From: Mactromeris polynyma | Lineage: Eukaryota; Mollusca; Bivalvia; Venerida; Mactridae | Direction of reading: 5' to 3' | NCBI GenBank assembly: GCA_032209605.1 | Contig: JASFXZ010000014.1 | Span: forward strand, 4,112,912-4,176,911 | Length of the DNA: 64,000 bases | In this document: piece after piece, positions 39,401 to 54,400 of the stretch | Position numbering within the stretch: position 1 is the stretch's first letter | Layout of the letters: every line of letters begins with the position of its first letter | The notes under the pieces: generated by a model | Told to the model about the DNA's origin: nothing | Seen by the model: the letters and a program-made list of their open reading frames with translations, nothing else | Database searches by the model: none | Translations under genes and position numbers: made by a program

Positions 39401-42400
39401 TTACCAAAGAAAGGTAGATATTTGTCAAGGGGTCATAACTCTGGCATTTACCAAAGAAAGGTAGATATTTGTCAAGGGGTCATAACTCTGGCATTTGCCA
39501 AAGAAAGGTAGATATTTGTCAAGGGGCATTACTGTGGCATTTACCAAAGAAAGGTAGATATTTGTCAAGGGGTCATAACTCTGGCATTTACCAAAGAAAG
39601 GTAGATATTTGTCAAGGGGTCATAACTCTGGCATTTACCAAAGAAAGGTAGATATTTGTCAAGGGGTCATAACTCTGGCATTTACCAAAGAAAGGTAGAT
39701 ATTTGTCAAGGGGTCATAACTCTGGCATTTGCCAAAGAAAGGTAGATATTTGTCAAGGGGCATTACTGTGGCATTTACCAAAGAAAGGTAGATATTTGCC
39801 AAGCGTTCATAACTCTGGCATTTACCAAAGAAAGGTAGATATTTGCCAAGCGTTCATAACTCTGGCATTTACCAAAGAAGGATAGATATTTGTCAAGCGT
39901 TCATAACTCTGGCATTTACCAAAGAAAGGTAGATATTTGCCAAGCATTCATAACTCTGGCATTTACCAAAGAAAGGTAGATATTTGCCAAGCATTCATAA
40001 CTCTGGCATTTACCAAAGAAAGGTAGATATTTGCCAAGCGTTCATAACTCTGGCATTTACCAAAGAAAGGTAGATATTTGTCAAGGGGCATTACTGTGGC
40101 ATTTACCAAAGAAAGGTAGATATTTGTCAAGGGGTCATAACTCTGGCATTTGCCAAAGAAAGGTAGATATTTGTCAAGGGGTCATAACTCTGGCATTTAC
40201 CAAAGAAAGGTAGATATTTGTCAAGGGGTCATAACTCTGGCATTTGCCAAAGAAAGGTAGATATTTGTCAAGGGGCATTACTGTGGCATTTACCAAAGAA
40301 AGGTAGATATTTGTCAAGGGTTCATAACTCTGGCATTTACCAAAGAAAGGTAGATATTTGTCAAGGGTTCATAACTCTGGCATTTACCAAAGAAAGGTAG
40401 ATATTTGTCAAGGGTTCATAACTCTGGCATTTACCAAAGAAAGGTAGATATTTGTCAAGGGGCATTACTGTGGCATTTACCAAAGAAAGGTAGATATTTG
40501 CCAAGCGTTCATAACTCTGGCATTTACCAAAGAAAGGTAGATATTGTCAAGGGGCATTACTGTGGCATTTACCAAAGAAAGGTAGATATTTGTCAAGGGG
40601 AATTACTGTGGCATTTACCAAAGAAAGATAGATATTTGCCAAGCGTTCATAACTCTGGCATTTACCAAAGAAAGGTAGATATTTGTCAAGGGGCATTACT
40701 GTGGCATTTACCAAAGAAAGATAGATATTTGTCAAGCGTTCATAACTCTGGCATTTGCCAAAGAAAGGTAGATATTTGTCAAGGGGCATTACTGTGGCAT
40801 TTACCAAAGAAAGGTAGATATTTGTCAAGGGGTCATAACTCTGGCATTTACCAAAGAAAGGTAGATATTTGTCAAGGGGCATTACTGTGGCATTTGCCAA
40901 AGAAAGATAGATATTTGTCAAGGGGCATTACTGTGGCATTTGCCAAAGAAAGGTAGATATTTGTCAAGCGTTCATAACTCTGGCATTTGCCAAAGAAAGG
41001 TAGATATTTGTCAAGGGGTCATAACTCTGGCATTTGCCAAAGAAAGGTAGATATTTGTCAAGGGGCATTACTGTGGCATTTACCAAAGAAAGGTAGATAT
41101 TTGTCAAGCGTTCATAACTCTGGCATTTGCCAAAGAAAGGTAGATATTTGTCAAGGGGCATTACTGTGGCATTTACCAAAGAAAGGTAGATATTTGTCAA
41201 GGGGTCATAACTCTGGCATTTACCAAAGAAAGGTAGATATTTGTCAAGGGGTCATAACTCTGGCATTTACCAAAGAAAGATAGATATTTGTCAAGGGGTC
41301 ATAACTCTGGCATTTGCCAAAGAAAGGTAGATATTTGTCAAGGGGCATTACTGTGGCATTTACCAAAGAAAGGTAGATATTTGTCAAGGGGCATTACTGT
41401 GGCATTTACCAAAGAAAGGTAGATATTTGTCAAGCGTTCATAACTCTGGCATTTACCAAAGAAAGGTAGATATTTGTCAAGGGGCATTACTGTGGCATTT
41501 GCCAAAGAAAGGTAGATATTTGTCAAGGGGCATTACTGTGGCATTTACCAAAGAAAGGTAGATATTTGTCAAGGGTTCATAACTCTGGCATTTACCAAAG
41601 AAAGGTAGATATTTGTCAAGGGGTCATAACTCTGGCATTTACCAAAGAAAGGTAGATATTTGTCAAGCGTTCATAACTCTGGCATTTGCCAAAGAAAGGT
41701 AGATATTTGTCAAGGGGTCATAACTCTGGCATTTACCAAAGAAAGATAGATATTTGTCAAGGGGCATTACTGTGGCATTTACCAAAGAAAGATAGATATT
41801 TGTCAAGCGTTCATAACTCTGGCATTTGCCAAAGAAAGATAGATATTTGTCAAGGGGCATTACTGTGGCATTTACCAAAGAAAGGTAGATATTTGTCAAG
41901 CGTTCATAACTCTGGCATTTGCCAAAGAAAGGTAGATATTTGTCAAGGGGCATTACTGTGGCATTTACCAAAGAAAGGTAGATATTTGTCAAAGGGTCAT
42001 AACTCTGGCATTTACCAAAGAAAGGTAGATATTTGTCAAGGGGTCATAACTCTGGCATTTACCAAAGAAAGGTAGATATTTGTCAAGGGGTCATAACTCT
42101 GGCATTTACCAAAGAAAGGTAGATATTTGTCAAGGGGCATTACTGTGGCATTTGCCAAAGAAAGGTAGATATTTGTCAAGGGGTCATAACTCTGGCATTT
42201 ACCAAAGAAAGGTAGATATTTGTCAAGGGGCATTACTGTGGCATTTACCTATTAGTGGCCAAAAATGCCAAAAGTGTTTAATTATGTGAACACTTACCAA
42301 TAAAAAGATGAACATTTGTCAGAGGGCCATAACTCTGTGGCATTTATATAAGAGATAAATATTTGTCTAGGGGCTATAGCTCTGTGGCATTGATATAAGA

Positions 42401-45400
42401 GATAAATATTTGTCTAGGGGCTATAGCTCTGTTGCATTTATATAAGAGATAAATATTTGTCTAGGGGCTATAGCTCTGTGGCATTTATATAAGAGATAAA
42501 TATTTGTCTAGGGGCTATAGCTCTGTGGCATTTATATAAGAGATAAATATTTTTCCAGGGGCTATAGCTCTGTGGCATTTATATAAGAGATAAATATTTG
42601 TCTAGGGGCTATAGCTATGTGGCATTTATATAAGAGATAAATATTTGTCTAGGGGCTATAGCTCTGTGGCATTTATATAAGAGATAAATATTTTTCCAGG
42701 GGCTATAGCTCTGTGGCATTTATATAAGAGATAAAAAATTTTCTAGGGGCTATAGCTCTGTTGCATTTATATAAGAGATAAATATTTGTCTAGGGGCTAT
42801 AGCTCTGTGGCATTTATATAAGAGATAAATATTTGTCTAGGGGCTATAGCTCTGTGGCATTTATATAAGAGATAAATATTTGTCTAGGGGCTATAGCTCT
42901 GTTGCATTTATATAAGAGATAAATATTTGTCTAGGGGCTATAGCTCTGTGGCATTTATATAAGAGATAAATATTTTTCCAGGGGCTATAGCTCTGTGGCA
43001 TTTATATAAGAGATAAATATTTGTCTAGGGGCTATAGCTCTGTGGCATTTATATAAGAGATAAATATTTGTCTAGGGGCTATAGCTCTGTGGCATTTATA
43101 TAAGAGATAAATATTTTTCCAGGGGCTATAGCTCTGTGGCATTTATATAAGAGATAAATATTTGTCTAGGGGCTATAGCTATGTGGCATTTATATAAGAG
43201 ATAAATATTTGTCTAGGGGCTATAGCTCTGTGGCATTTATATAAGAGATAAATATTTTTCCAGGGGCTATAGCTCTGTGGCATTTATATAAGAGATAAAT
43301 ATTTTTCTAGGGGCTATAGCTCTGTTGCATTTATATAAGAGATAAATATTTGTCTAGGGGCTATAGCTCTGTGGCATTTATATAAGAGATAAATATTTGT
43401 CTAGGGGCTATAGCTCTGTGGCATTTATATAAGAGATAAATATTTGTCTAGGGGCTATAGCTCTGTTGCATTTATATAAGAGATAAATATTTGTCTAGGG
43501 GCTATAGCTCTGTGGCATTTATATAAGAGATAAATATTTTTCCAGGGGCTATAGCTCTGTGGCATTTATATAAGAGATAAATATTTTTCTAGGGGCTATA
43601 GCTCTGTGGCATTTATATAAGAGATAAATATTTTTCCAGGGGCTATAGCTCTGTGGCATTTATATAAGAGATAAATATTTGTCTAGGGGCTATAGCTCTG
43701 TTGCATTTACCTGTTAGAGGCCAATACATATCACAGTTGTATATTTATGTGATCCTTTACTAATAAAAGAACGAATATTTGTCAAAGGGATATAATTTTG
43801 TGGCCGAGTTGATGTTAAGAAGAAATTTCAACAATGACATAATAATATGTGCAAGATTAAAGCAATTTGTTATTGTCAATCCTTGGTGTGAACTTATTAA
43901 TGTTTCATGTGATGTGCATTATTTCATGTGATTAATATTTCATGTGATGTGCATTATTTCATGTGATGTGCATTATTTCATGTGATTAATATTTCATGTG
44001 ATGTGCATTATTTCGATTTCAGGGTTGACCATTTATATGCATTCTTTGTTCAATGGACGCCAGAAATTTATGGCGATGAGGAGGACATCACACCAGAGAA
44101 ACGAGGATTTGTTGTCATTGAAGACAACACGGGAATCGGTGACCTTGAAATGCTTGACGAGCACTTTGGTCCGAATTCTTCTTTTCAGAAGGATTGGGAG
44201 GTAGGAATTTGTATTTGATATTAGAATGTTGTTGTTGTTGTCTCTTCGTCGTTGTTTAGAATTACTTGTGTGTTATATAGTTCTGTTTACCCCGTTATGA
44301 ATGTTTGTGTGAAGACATTTCTTAAAAAATTGCAAAGGTAATTAATTTAAAAAAACGTAAACATTTTGGGATTTATAGAATAAATTTCTTCGATATCGTC
44401 GATTTTTCTTTAAAAATTCGGAATTGGAGGCAGATTTTTATTTCTTGAACATTTATGAGCTCACCCTTTGGCGAGTTAAACAATGTGAACTTCATGGACT
44501 GTTGACCGTATGATATAGACAGTTGAAACAGAAGCCGCTGATTGGCTGGTTTGCTGTGGGCGTGGTCTAATTTGGTCCCTAAACGCAATGTAATAATTAT
44601 TGATTCTACAGTATAGATGTTTATATTGTGTGGTTGATTACACATCTTTTGGTAACATTTCATGTATACATACTATGCTAGTCTGTGTGTATCTTGTTCA
44701 GTGAGAATTTCATGAAGCAGTGCTTTTGACTAAAAGAGTAACCAACACTTTGTGCTCAGTTCACGGACATTCACTAGGTAGATTTTACCCTTGTCACGAA
44801 CTGTGCCACCTCTTTAGAAGTAAATTAAGGGTCCATTTTGTTACTTTTGGTGGGGTTCAAAATTAGTAAACTCACAAATATGTCTCATTATTTCATATAG
44901 TGTAATTGAAATTCTGTTTGGTAGATATTTGTAAAATCAACGCTGATATAATAGTGTAAAGAAATGAATCATTGAATCCTTGTGTGAATAATATATACAG
45001 TAAAGCTAGGAAACAGAGGAGTGCCTGATGCATTATCATTGAGGCACTATGCAGATATTTCCCATGTTTTAGTGTTTTGTTTTCTATGTTGTGTTGACTG
45101 TAAATGTATTGTGTTCAGTTTGTTGATTTAATAGATCAACAACAAATTGATATAGGTGTAGTTCAGAGGCGCGTTTATTTAGAGGTAGGGAAACAACAAA
45201 TTGATATAGGTGTAGTTCAGAGGCGCGTTTATTTAGAGGTAGGGAAAGCTGATTTAGCTAAGAGAGTAAACGTAAGTGTCTAAAAAACGCTTGAACACTT
45301 TGCTAGCTACAAAATGGTGTCCACCAGTCCAGATGATATTGTTTGCATGGATGCCATGTTGTAAGCAGAGCTAGCACCGTCAGATCATGCTACTTATCTA

Positions 45401-48400
45401 AAGATGAAATGTTAACGTTTCTCCCTCCTATCCTACGGTTTAAAAACAACAATGTCAACAGTTTCAATCAATGTCAACAGTTTCAATCAAGCTCAAATGA
45501 TAATGAAAACAAAGACAGGATATAACATCTGTCTGAACTTCAGCTGATCTCAACCTTTTTTGTACCCCTGGAAACATCGAAGCTTATTCCATATTTCAAC
45601 TATTAAAATCACACAGTTAATTGTGTCTTAATCAGTCTACCATGAAAAGTATAGATTATAACTGGTATATATGTGTGCCAGTTTGTGTTGAAAATGAATT
45701 GCAAATTAAAGGTATGACTGCATGTATTGAGATATTTAGTGAGTTGTCAGTTAAATTTTTAGAGTGGTACTTTCTATTTCCTTATATAGGGGCATTTATC
45801 AGTGATTGACTAACGATGGGCCGATCAGTGACAATCAAATAATCGTTCATGTGAGTTTTGCAATCGCGTTCGGCGACTTCTTTTTTCGCAAGTCAATCAC
45901 TTACTTGGGGCTGAATTTTTAAATTATGAATAACTTTTTTATATTTTTCTTATAATATGAATGTCTTAAAAGATGTAAACATCTAATTTAAGGTTAGTTT
46001 GAATCTAATTTTCCTTTATTGACAAGATACTACTCCCGATTCGCAAGGTGTAAAAAGGAACAGTTACATCATATATTTTGCCTGCTGGACGGTTTTTATA
46101 AGGTCATAACCAATTGTCCGATAATGTCGATTAATCGCATCGGTTGGGTTATCTGTTTAATTGATAGGCAAACCTGACCGATTTGTCCAAATTCAGTATT
46201 TGTTAATTTCATGCATGTATATGTTGTCATTTACGTGCGTTCACCTAAATCATCTCCGTTGCTATTAGATATTAGTCTTTAGAATGCGATATAACGTGAC
46301 TGAAAGTGCCAGAGTTTCAAGCAATACCGTAGTATTGATTACCTATTTCTAAAAATAGATCACTCCAATCTAAAAATAAATCTGACTGGTTAAAAATTTC
46401 ATTACACTTATCATTTTTGTTCAATATCTGTTTGTTGTCACCTTAGTTCTACAAATCCTTGTCTCATTTTTGCCATTTTGCGAAAATGGCATTTGAAGTA
46501 CAGTCGGACCTCGGTGTTCATTCGAAGTCATCTTTATTTCAAATAATTCATGGTTCAAATAACCCATTTCAATCAGTGTATAAGAAGATAATTATATTGG
46601 GATCTGATATTTATTTCGGATGATACCGTGTATTCAGATAAAAGTTTGTCAAACGAGGTTCGACTGTATCTACTACAAGTTATGGTTTTGTGGAATTGGG
46701 ATTTACACTATTTAGCTTATAGTTCTATAAGCAAGTGAGAGATCATCGATACGCAAAACACAGCGCAAAAATCTAAATATCGCCAAACATTGAGTAAAGG
46801 GTTCGTAGAATTATGGTGACCATTGTGTAGATGGCCTGTGTTGACCTTATCTGCATGCCCTTTGGTTGTTCTTAGTATCGTGTTAGGCTGAATCAAAATA
46901 TGTTTTGTTAATTCGTTGATGTTCTTATTTTCTAGATAGTGAGCAAAGAGGTGAAATATTTCTCTTATCATGCAGTGATTTGAATTTGGCCAAATTTAAA
47001 AATAGTTTGTTTTCCAGTCTTCTTTATCATGAATATCCGGTAGAAAGATATTTCATATAATTTAAATACTTTGCCCTTAACTTTGATTATATACGGTAAT
47101 ATTCTTAATTTTTACAATCTGTGTTTGTGGCATCAGTTATCACATGGGTAATTACTTTCAGTGATATCTAAGTCTTAAAGTTAGTGGTCTTGATATTCTT
47201 GAAACTTTGACAATAATGTGTTTGAAAGAAGTGATTTGTACATGCACCCAATTTGTGTCTTTGACTCCAAGCAGTTTCATATTGTGGACTCATTTTGGTA
47301 TGATAAATTAAGACTGGAATACAAATAATTTGTTTACGTTTGGTCTATTTGGATAATTACTACGCATTATGACTACGTCATATTCCCATGCCATCCTTCT
47401 GTCTCAGATTCACTTTATCAGATTCAGATTAGCCAACTGCCAATTCCTTTTAAGTGTTCCCTTCCTGTAGTTACACTGGCCCCAGTTTGTAGACCAGTCT
47501 CAAATATCAAGCATCTGATTGGTTGGTTTGAAGCACATTCTCAAAACTGACCAATGGCAAGTCTCCATTTTTAGACTGGTCTCAAACTCAGTTTGATAAC
47601 CTCGAGTTAGCTTCCAAATCTCACTAGGTTCGTTTTGTTCAATACTTGCTTGAATGTTCTTATTCTGAATATATTCTGTTGCTTGTTCTATAAATATCTC
47701 TTTCCCTTTGAAGTACCAGGGTCTGAAATTGTAAACTTGAGATCTGTCTCTGTACTCAAAGTCTTCATTCTCAACTTAATGACTGAATTTTACTCAAGTG
47801 ACCTGTCAGATTGATGACCATGTTTGTCACATACACATACACATACACATACAAGTATTACTGTATAATTAATTTCAAAATCAAACCGCAATTACGTTGC
47901 AAATTTTTATGCACAAGAGTAAGATTTGAGTTCTGAGACCAATCTCAAGTTTAATACTCGCACTGTCAGACCATCTGACTCGCACACTCAGACCTCCTGA
48001 CTCGCACACTCAGACCTGACTCGCACACTCAGACCTCCTGACTCGCACACTCAGACCTCCTGACTCGCACACTCAGACCTCCTGACTCGCACACTCAGAC
48101 CTCCTGACTCGCACACTCAGACCTCCTGACTCGCACACTCAGACCTCCTGACTCGCACACTCAGACCTCCTGATTTATTTACGTAAAACCTCAATAATAA
48201 GGTCACCCTTGAAAAATGGTCTTCTTATTGAAGTGAAGTTTTACTGTATTGATTCATATAATCTTAAAAGCAGAAATTTTGGGAAATAGGATAAATTATC
48301 GTTTTTCATATACATTTTACAATTCTCATATAATTGTGGGGAAATAAAAGTCACTAGTTTCCTTGTCAGCTATCAGTTTGTTGGTTTTATCCAATGCATG

Positions 48401-51400
48401 ATAATTTGTAGTACGATTTCAGGAGTTTAATTAAAAAAATAGGTTTAACTTTCTAACAGATTTATAAGATTTTGAAAGAAATACAGAAAATGGGAAAATA
48501 ATGAAAATGAATCCCTAAGGAATGCAACAGAAAGGCAAGTTGATACTGGTTGTTAATGAATTCCATAAAAATTGGTTAGGTCAGCCGTATGTAACTGGCA
48601 AATTGTTGAAAAATGGCATTATTCCCAATAAAAAAAGAATTTAATTAGTCTTGTGGAGCTAAATAAGCTTAGTGTGAACACATATTGTAATCTTTGTCGG
48701 TCCCCTACTTTGTATTTAAACTTACTTCAAATAATAATAATAATAACAACGACTTTATTTAAAGAGGCAACACAGTTGGGTCAAAATTAGTCTTTATTTG
48801 CTCTTTATAACACTGACATTTGTTACTACAGAACATTCATTTAAACAATAAATCTGATGAGAAGAAATCTGCACATTGTGTCATTGATCAAATTCAATAT
48901 AAAGACATACATGTATATAGTTCAACTACAAAAAGTAATGGAACGAACAAGGTCGTTTTAATGAGACTTGACTGTATTTCACTCGGCACACTCAAATCTC
49001 AACTCCCGGATTAAACCAGAGAAAGTTTTGAGTTCTGCGTGCTGAATAATTATTATCAAGCAAAGCCCTGGTCTTCTAAAATTAATCTGGTTTATTGATT
49101 ATTGAAGAGGGACTTTCATGGTCAAGTGGTTTACCATTCTCTGACCCAGTATGTAGAATTTGTAAGTGAGGTAGCCATCCAGAAGGCTATAGAAGCATCA
49201 GAAATTCCACACAATTTTCTATAAATGGAAAAATAACATTTTGCGCAATACTCTACATGTATGAAACATTCGTATCAAGAATCGCCCTATTTTGGATATC
49301 TGATTTTGACAGAGGGGTAAGCTACGGGAAAAGAAGCATCTTTCAACGATAAATTACTAAAACTATGAAATTGAAAGAAATCATAATTTATTGTTTAGCA
49401 GTAAGTTTAAATTAAGAAGGATTTTTTTGTATAAGATACAATTATTATTGGCAGGTTTTATCAACTGATGATGTGGTAAGTGATTGATTAATTAATTAAT
49501 TAACAGATTAATAATTGATTGATTAAAAATTTAAAGTTTCACCTAAGAACTAAAATCACCATTAACTGGACAAATGTACCATTTAGATAGCAAATTGATT
49601 AACTATTTACATGTGGTTTGTTATTTAATCTTACTGTTTAATTTATGAATTGATTATTAAAAATTTTGAATTCACAAAAATCAATTAATTGAATAATGAT
49701 TGACATTGTGACTCTCAATATTTCGTAAATTGGATAAGTGTATGTATTAATAGTTATATCTCAGGATTGATAATTTCATTGACTTAATTTTTGTGTGGTT
49801 GAGAGATCAGATTTTGCCAAAACCTAAAATCGAATGGGTCTGTAACAATTTCTACTTTCACTTGTACACTGTAATGACCCCTTGGCCTAAAATAACCTAT
49901 TCACTGATTAACTAATGTTTATTCATTTGTAAAAAAATGTACTTTCTTGTGAGGTTTTGCTATGTGGCTAGTGACTTTTCCAGGGATTAATTTTATTGAC
50001 CATATTGAAATTATGACTAGTTAATTTTGTCTCTTTTCTAGTATCATGCTGTGCAATTTTTATTTTTATTGCTATGGATATGTTGTGGGGGTGGGGGTTG
50101 TTAGGGGGGTTGGGAAGCAGTGGGTAGCTAGTCCGACGATGACTGGAAATAGCAAGTTTCCTGATTCTCTCCACTCTCATACAGTTTTTTTTACTTATTA
50201 TTTGCAGTACTCTGCACATTTACAAGCAATAAAATTCTCTCAATTTTATGGAATGTGTTACTTCATTCTTAAAACTATTTCTGAAGGGTCAAGGATTTTC
50301 GCATGTTAGTTTAAGGTCAAGGTCATGGCTAGAGATTCCTATACCTGTTTGAATTTTGTTTGATGATACAATGTGCATGTTACATGTCGAAGTGTTTTTA
50401 TGTCGCATGGTCACTTACTGAAGTATGTCAATTTTTGTTTTATTGACCTTGACCTTATCAAAAGGTGAATATCAGCTGGAGATGTAGTGAGGACTGGAGA
50501 TGTAGTGAGGACAATCCTTTCCCCAGTAGTTTATACATCTTACACAAAGTAAAAATTATTACCTTGCATTTCAGCATTTAAAGATTATTCATAAATACGT
50601 AAACATATGGCTTTATTTGATGTTGAGTTGCTATTGGCTTCCGCTCATCTTCAAAACTGCATTCTGTTAATGTTTGAGCTCTTTTGTGGTCTGCCATTTT
50701 TGTTAAAGTAATTGAACTAAGCCGATTACTAGAACAGTAAAACCTCAATAATAAGACCACCCTCAGGACCCTTGAAAACTGGTCTTCTTATTGACATGGC
50801 CTGAATACTGAGGTTGAATAAAGCACAAAACAGTGAAAATGGATTTGGAAATTTTGTTCTTAATTTAGAGAAGGTCTTATTATTGAGGTGAGGTTTTACT
50901 GTATTAGTGCATTTTATATTGCAGTTATTTGTTATACCGTAATTTATTTGTCTATCACAAGATGTATAAATTGTGCTGTGAGTGTGTTGACCGAGCTGAT
51001 ATTTGTTGCTTGTTACTAATAAACAAATATTCTTCACCAGTTAAGTGGATGTGGTTTTTATTGTAGCATCATAGGTTTAAGTTGTGATTAACAAAATTGG
51101 AAATTTTTAATTGTTCTTGCAGCACTTTGATTATTGCATTACTTAAAGGTAGATTGACTCTATGTTTGTCTCAATATGAAGAGTCTTAAATATGAGACAA
51201 TCATTGTTGAATGTCTTCATGCAGATATACCCTACAACACTGCTGCCTTCATGCAGATATACCCTACAACACTGCTGCCTTCATGCAGATATACCCTACC
51301 CACTGCTGCCTTCATGCAGATATACCCTACAACACTGCTGCCTTCATGCAGATATACCCTACAACACTGCTGTCTTCATGCAGATATACCCTACAACACT

Positions 51401-54400
51401 GCTGTCTTCATGCAGATATACCCTACAACACTGCTGTCTTCATGCAGATATACCCTACAACACTGCTGTCTTCATGCAAATATACCCTACAACACTGCTG
51501 CCTTCATGCAGATATACCCTACAACACTGCTGTCTTCATGCAAATATACCCTACAACACTGCTGCCTTCATGCAGATATACCCTACAACACTGCTGTCTT
51601 CATGCAAATATACCCTACAACACTGCTGCCTTCATGCAGATATACCCTACAACACTGCTGCCTTCATGCAGATATACCCTACAACACTGCTGCCTTCATG
51701 CAGATATACCCTACAACACTGCTGCCTTCATGCAAATATACCCTACAACACTGCTGTCTTCATGCAGATCTACCCTACAACACTGCTGTCTTCATGCAAA
51801 TATACCCTACAACTCTGCTGCCTTCATGCAGATATACCCTACAACACTGCTGCCTTCATGCAGATATACCCTACAACACTGCTGTCTTCATGCAGGTATA
51901 CCCTACAACGCTGCTGTCTTCATGCAGATATACCCTACAACGCTGCTGTCTTCATGCAGATATACCCTACAACGCTGCTGCCTTCATGCAGATATACCCT
52001 ACAACGCTGCTGTCTTCATGCAGATATACCCTACAACGCTGCTGTCTTCGTGCAGGTATACCCTACAACGCTGCTGTCTTCGTGCAGGTATACCCTACAA
52101 CGCTGCTGTCTTCATGCAGGTATACCCTACAACACTGCTGTCTTCATGCAGATATACCCTACAACACTGCTGCCTTCATGCAAATATACCCTACAACACT
52201 GCTGCCTTCATGCAGATATACCCTACAACACTGCTGCCTTCATGCAGATATACCCTACAACACTGCTGCCTTCATGCAGATATACCCTACAACACTGCTG
52301 CCTTCATGCAGATATACCCTACAACACTGCTGCCTTCATGCAGATATACCCTACAACACTGCTGCCTTCATGCAGATATACCCTACAACACTGCTGTCTT
52401 CATGCAGGTATACCCTACAACACTGCTGTCTTCATGCAGATATACCCTACAACACTGCTGTCTTCATGCAGGTATACCCTACAACACTGCTGTCTTCATG
52501 CAGATATACCCTACAACACTGCTCTCTTCATGTAGATATACCCTACAACACTGCTGTCTTCATGCAGATATACCCTACAACACGGCTGTCTTCATGTAGA
52601 TATACCCTACAACACTGCTGTCTTCATGCAGATATACCCTACAACACGGCTGCCTTCATGCAGATATACCCTACAACACGGCTGCCTTCATGCAGATATA
52701 CCCTACAACACTGCTGCCTTCATGCAGATATACCCTACAACACTGCTGTCTTCATGCAGATATACCCTACAACGCTGCTGTCTTCATGCAGGTATACCCT
52801 ACAACGCTGCTGTCTTCATGTAGATATACCCTACAACACTGCTGTCTTCATGCAGATATACCCTACAACACTGCTGTCTTCATGCAGATATACCCTACAA
52901 CACTGCTGTCTTCATGCAGATATACCCTACAACACTGCTGTCTTCATGCAGATATACCCTACAACACTGCTGTCTTCATGCAGATATACCCTACAACACT
53001 GCTGTCTTCATGCAGATATACCCTACAACACTGCTGTCTTCATGCAGATATACCCTACAACACTGCTGTCTTCATGCAGATATACCCTACAACACTGCTG
53101 TCTTCATGCAGGTATACCCTACAACACTGCTGTCTTCATGCAGATATACCCTACAACACTGCTGTCTTCATGCAGATATACCCTACAACACTGCTGTCTT
53201 CATGCAGATATACCCTACAACACTGCTGTTTCACCTAAGAACTAAAATCACCATTAACTGGACAAATGTACCATTTAGATAGCAAATTGATTAACTATTT
53301 ACATGTGGTTTGTTATTTAATCTTACTGTTTAATTTATGAATTGATTATTAAAAATTTTGAATTCACAAAAATCAATTAATTGAATAATGATTGACATTG
53401 TGACTCTCAATATTTCGTAAATTGGATAAGTGTATGTATTAATAGTTATATCTCAGGATTGATAATTTCATTGACTTAATTTTTGTGTGGTTGAGAGATC
53501 AGATTTTGCCAAAACCTAAAATCGAATGGGTCTGTAACAATTTCTACTTTCACTTGTACACTGTAATGACCCCTTGGCCTAAAATAACCTATTCACTGAT
53601 TAACTAATGTTTATTCATTTGTAAAAAAATGTACTTTCTTGTGAGGTTTTGCTATGTGGCTAGTGACTTTTCCAGGGATTAATTTTATTGACCATATTGA
53701 AATTATGACTAGTTAATTTTGTCTCTTTTCTAGTATCATGCTGTGCAATTTTTATTGCTATGGATATGTTGTGGGGGTGGGGGTTGTTAGGGGGGTTGGG
53801 AAGCAGTGGGTAGCTAGTCCGACGATGACTGGAAATAGCAAGTTTCCTGATTCTCTCCACTCTCATACAGTTTTTTTTACTTATTATTTGCAGTACTCTG
53901 CACATTTACAAGCAATAAAATTCTCTCAATTTTATGGAATGTGTTACTTCATTCTTAAAACTATTTCTGAAGGGTCAAGGATTTTCGCATGTTAGTTTAA
54001 GGTCAAGGTCATGGCTAGAGATTCCTATACCTGTTTGAATTTTGTTTGATGATACAATGTGCATGTTACATGTCGAAGTGTTTTTATGTCGCATGGTCAC
54101 TTACTGAAGTATGTCAATTTTTGTTTTATTGACCTTGACCTTATCAAAAGGTGAATATCAGCTGGAGATGTAGTGAGGACTGGAGATGTAGTGAGGACAA
54201 TCCTTTCCCCAGTAGTTTATACATCTTACACAAAGTAAAAATTATTACCTTGCATTTCAGCATTTAAAGATTATTCATAAATACGTAAACATATGGCTTT
54301 ATTTGATGTTGAGTTGCTATTGGCTTCCGCTCATCTTCAAAACTGCATTCTGTTAATGTTTGAGCTCTTTTGTGGTCTGCCATTTTTGTTAAAGTAATTG

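Larger units (their letters stand above)
49536..53227. repeat. Segmental duplication, copy 1 (3.69 kb)
   Basis: The sequence from gtttcacctaagaactaaaa at 49536 through a 32-bp minisatellite ending at 53227 is followed directly by a second copy from 53228. The unique part (to about 51210) is repeated almost without change; the clear difference is a 6-bp deletion in copy 2 (tttttatttttattgc to tttttattgc, around 50055/53747). Open frames of 60-102 codons occur in both copies at matching places without family features. Confidence 0.95.

Noticed and set aside
44373..44663. 96-codon - strand frame
   Set aside because: AT-rich intron sequence, no motif, no splice context.
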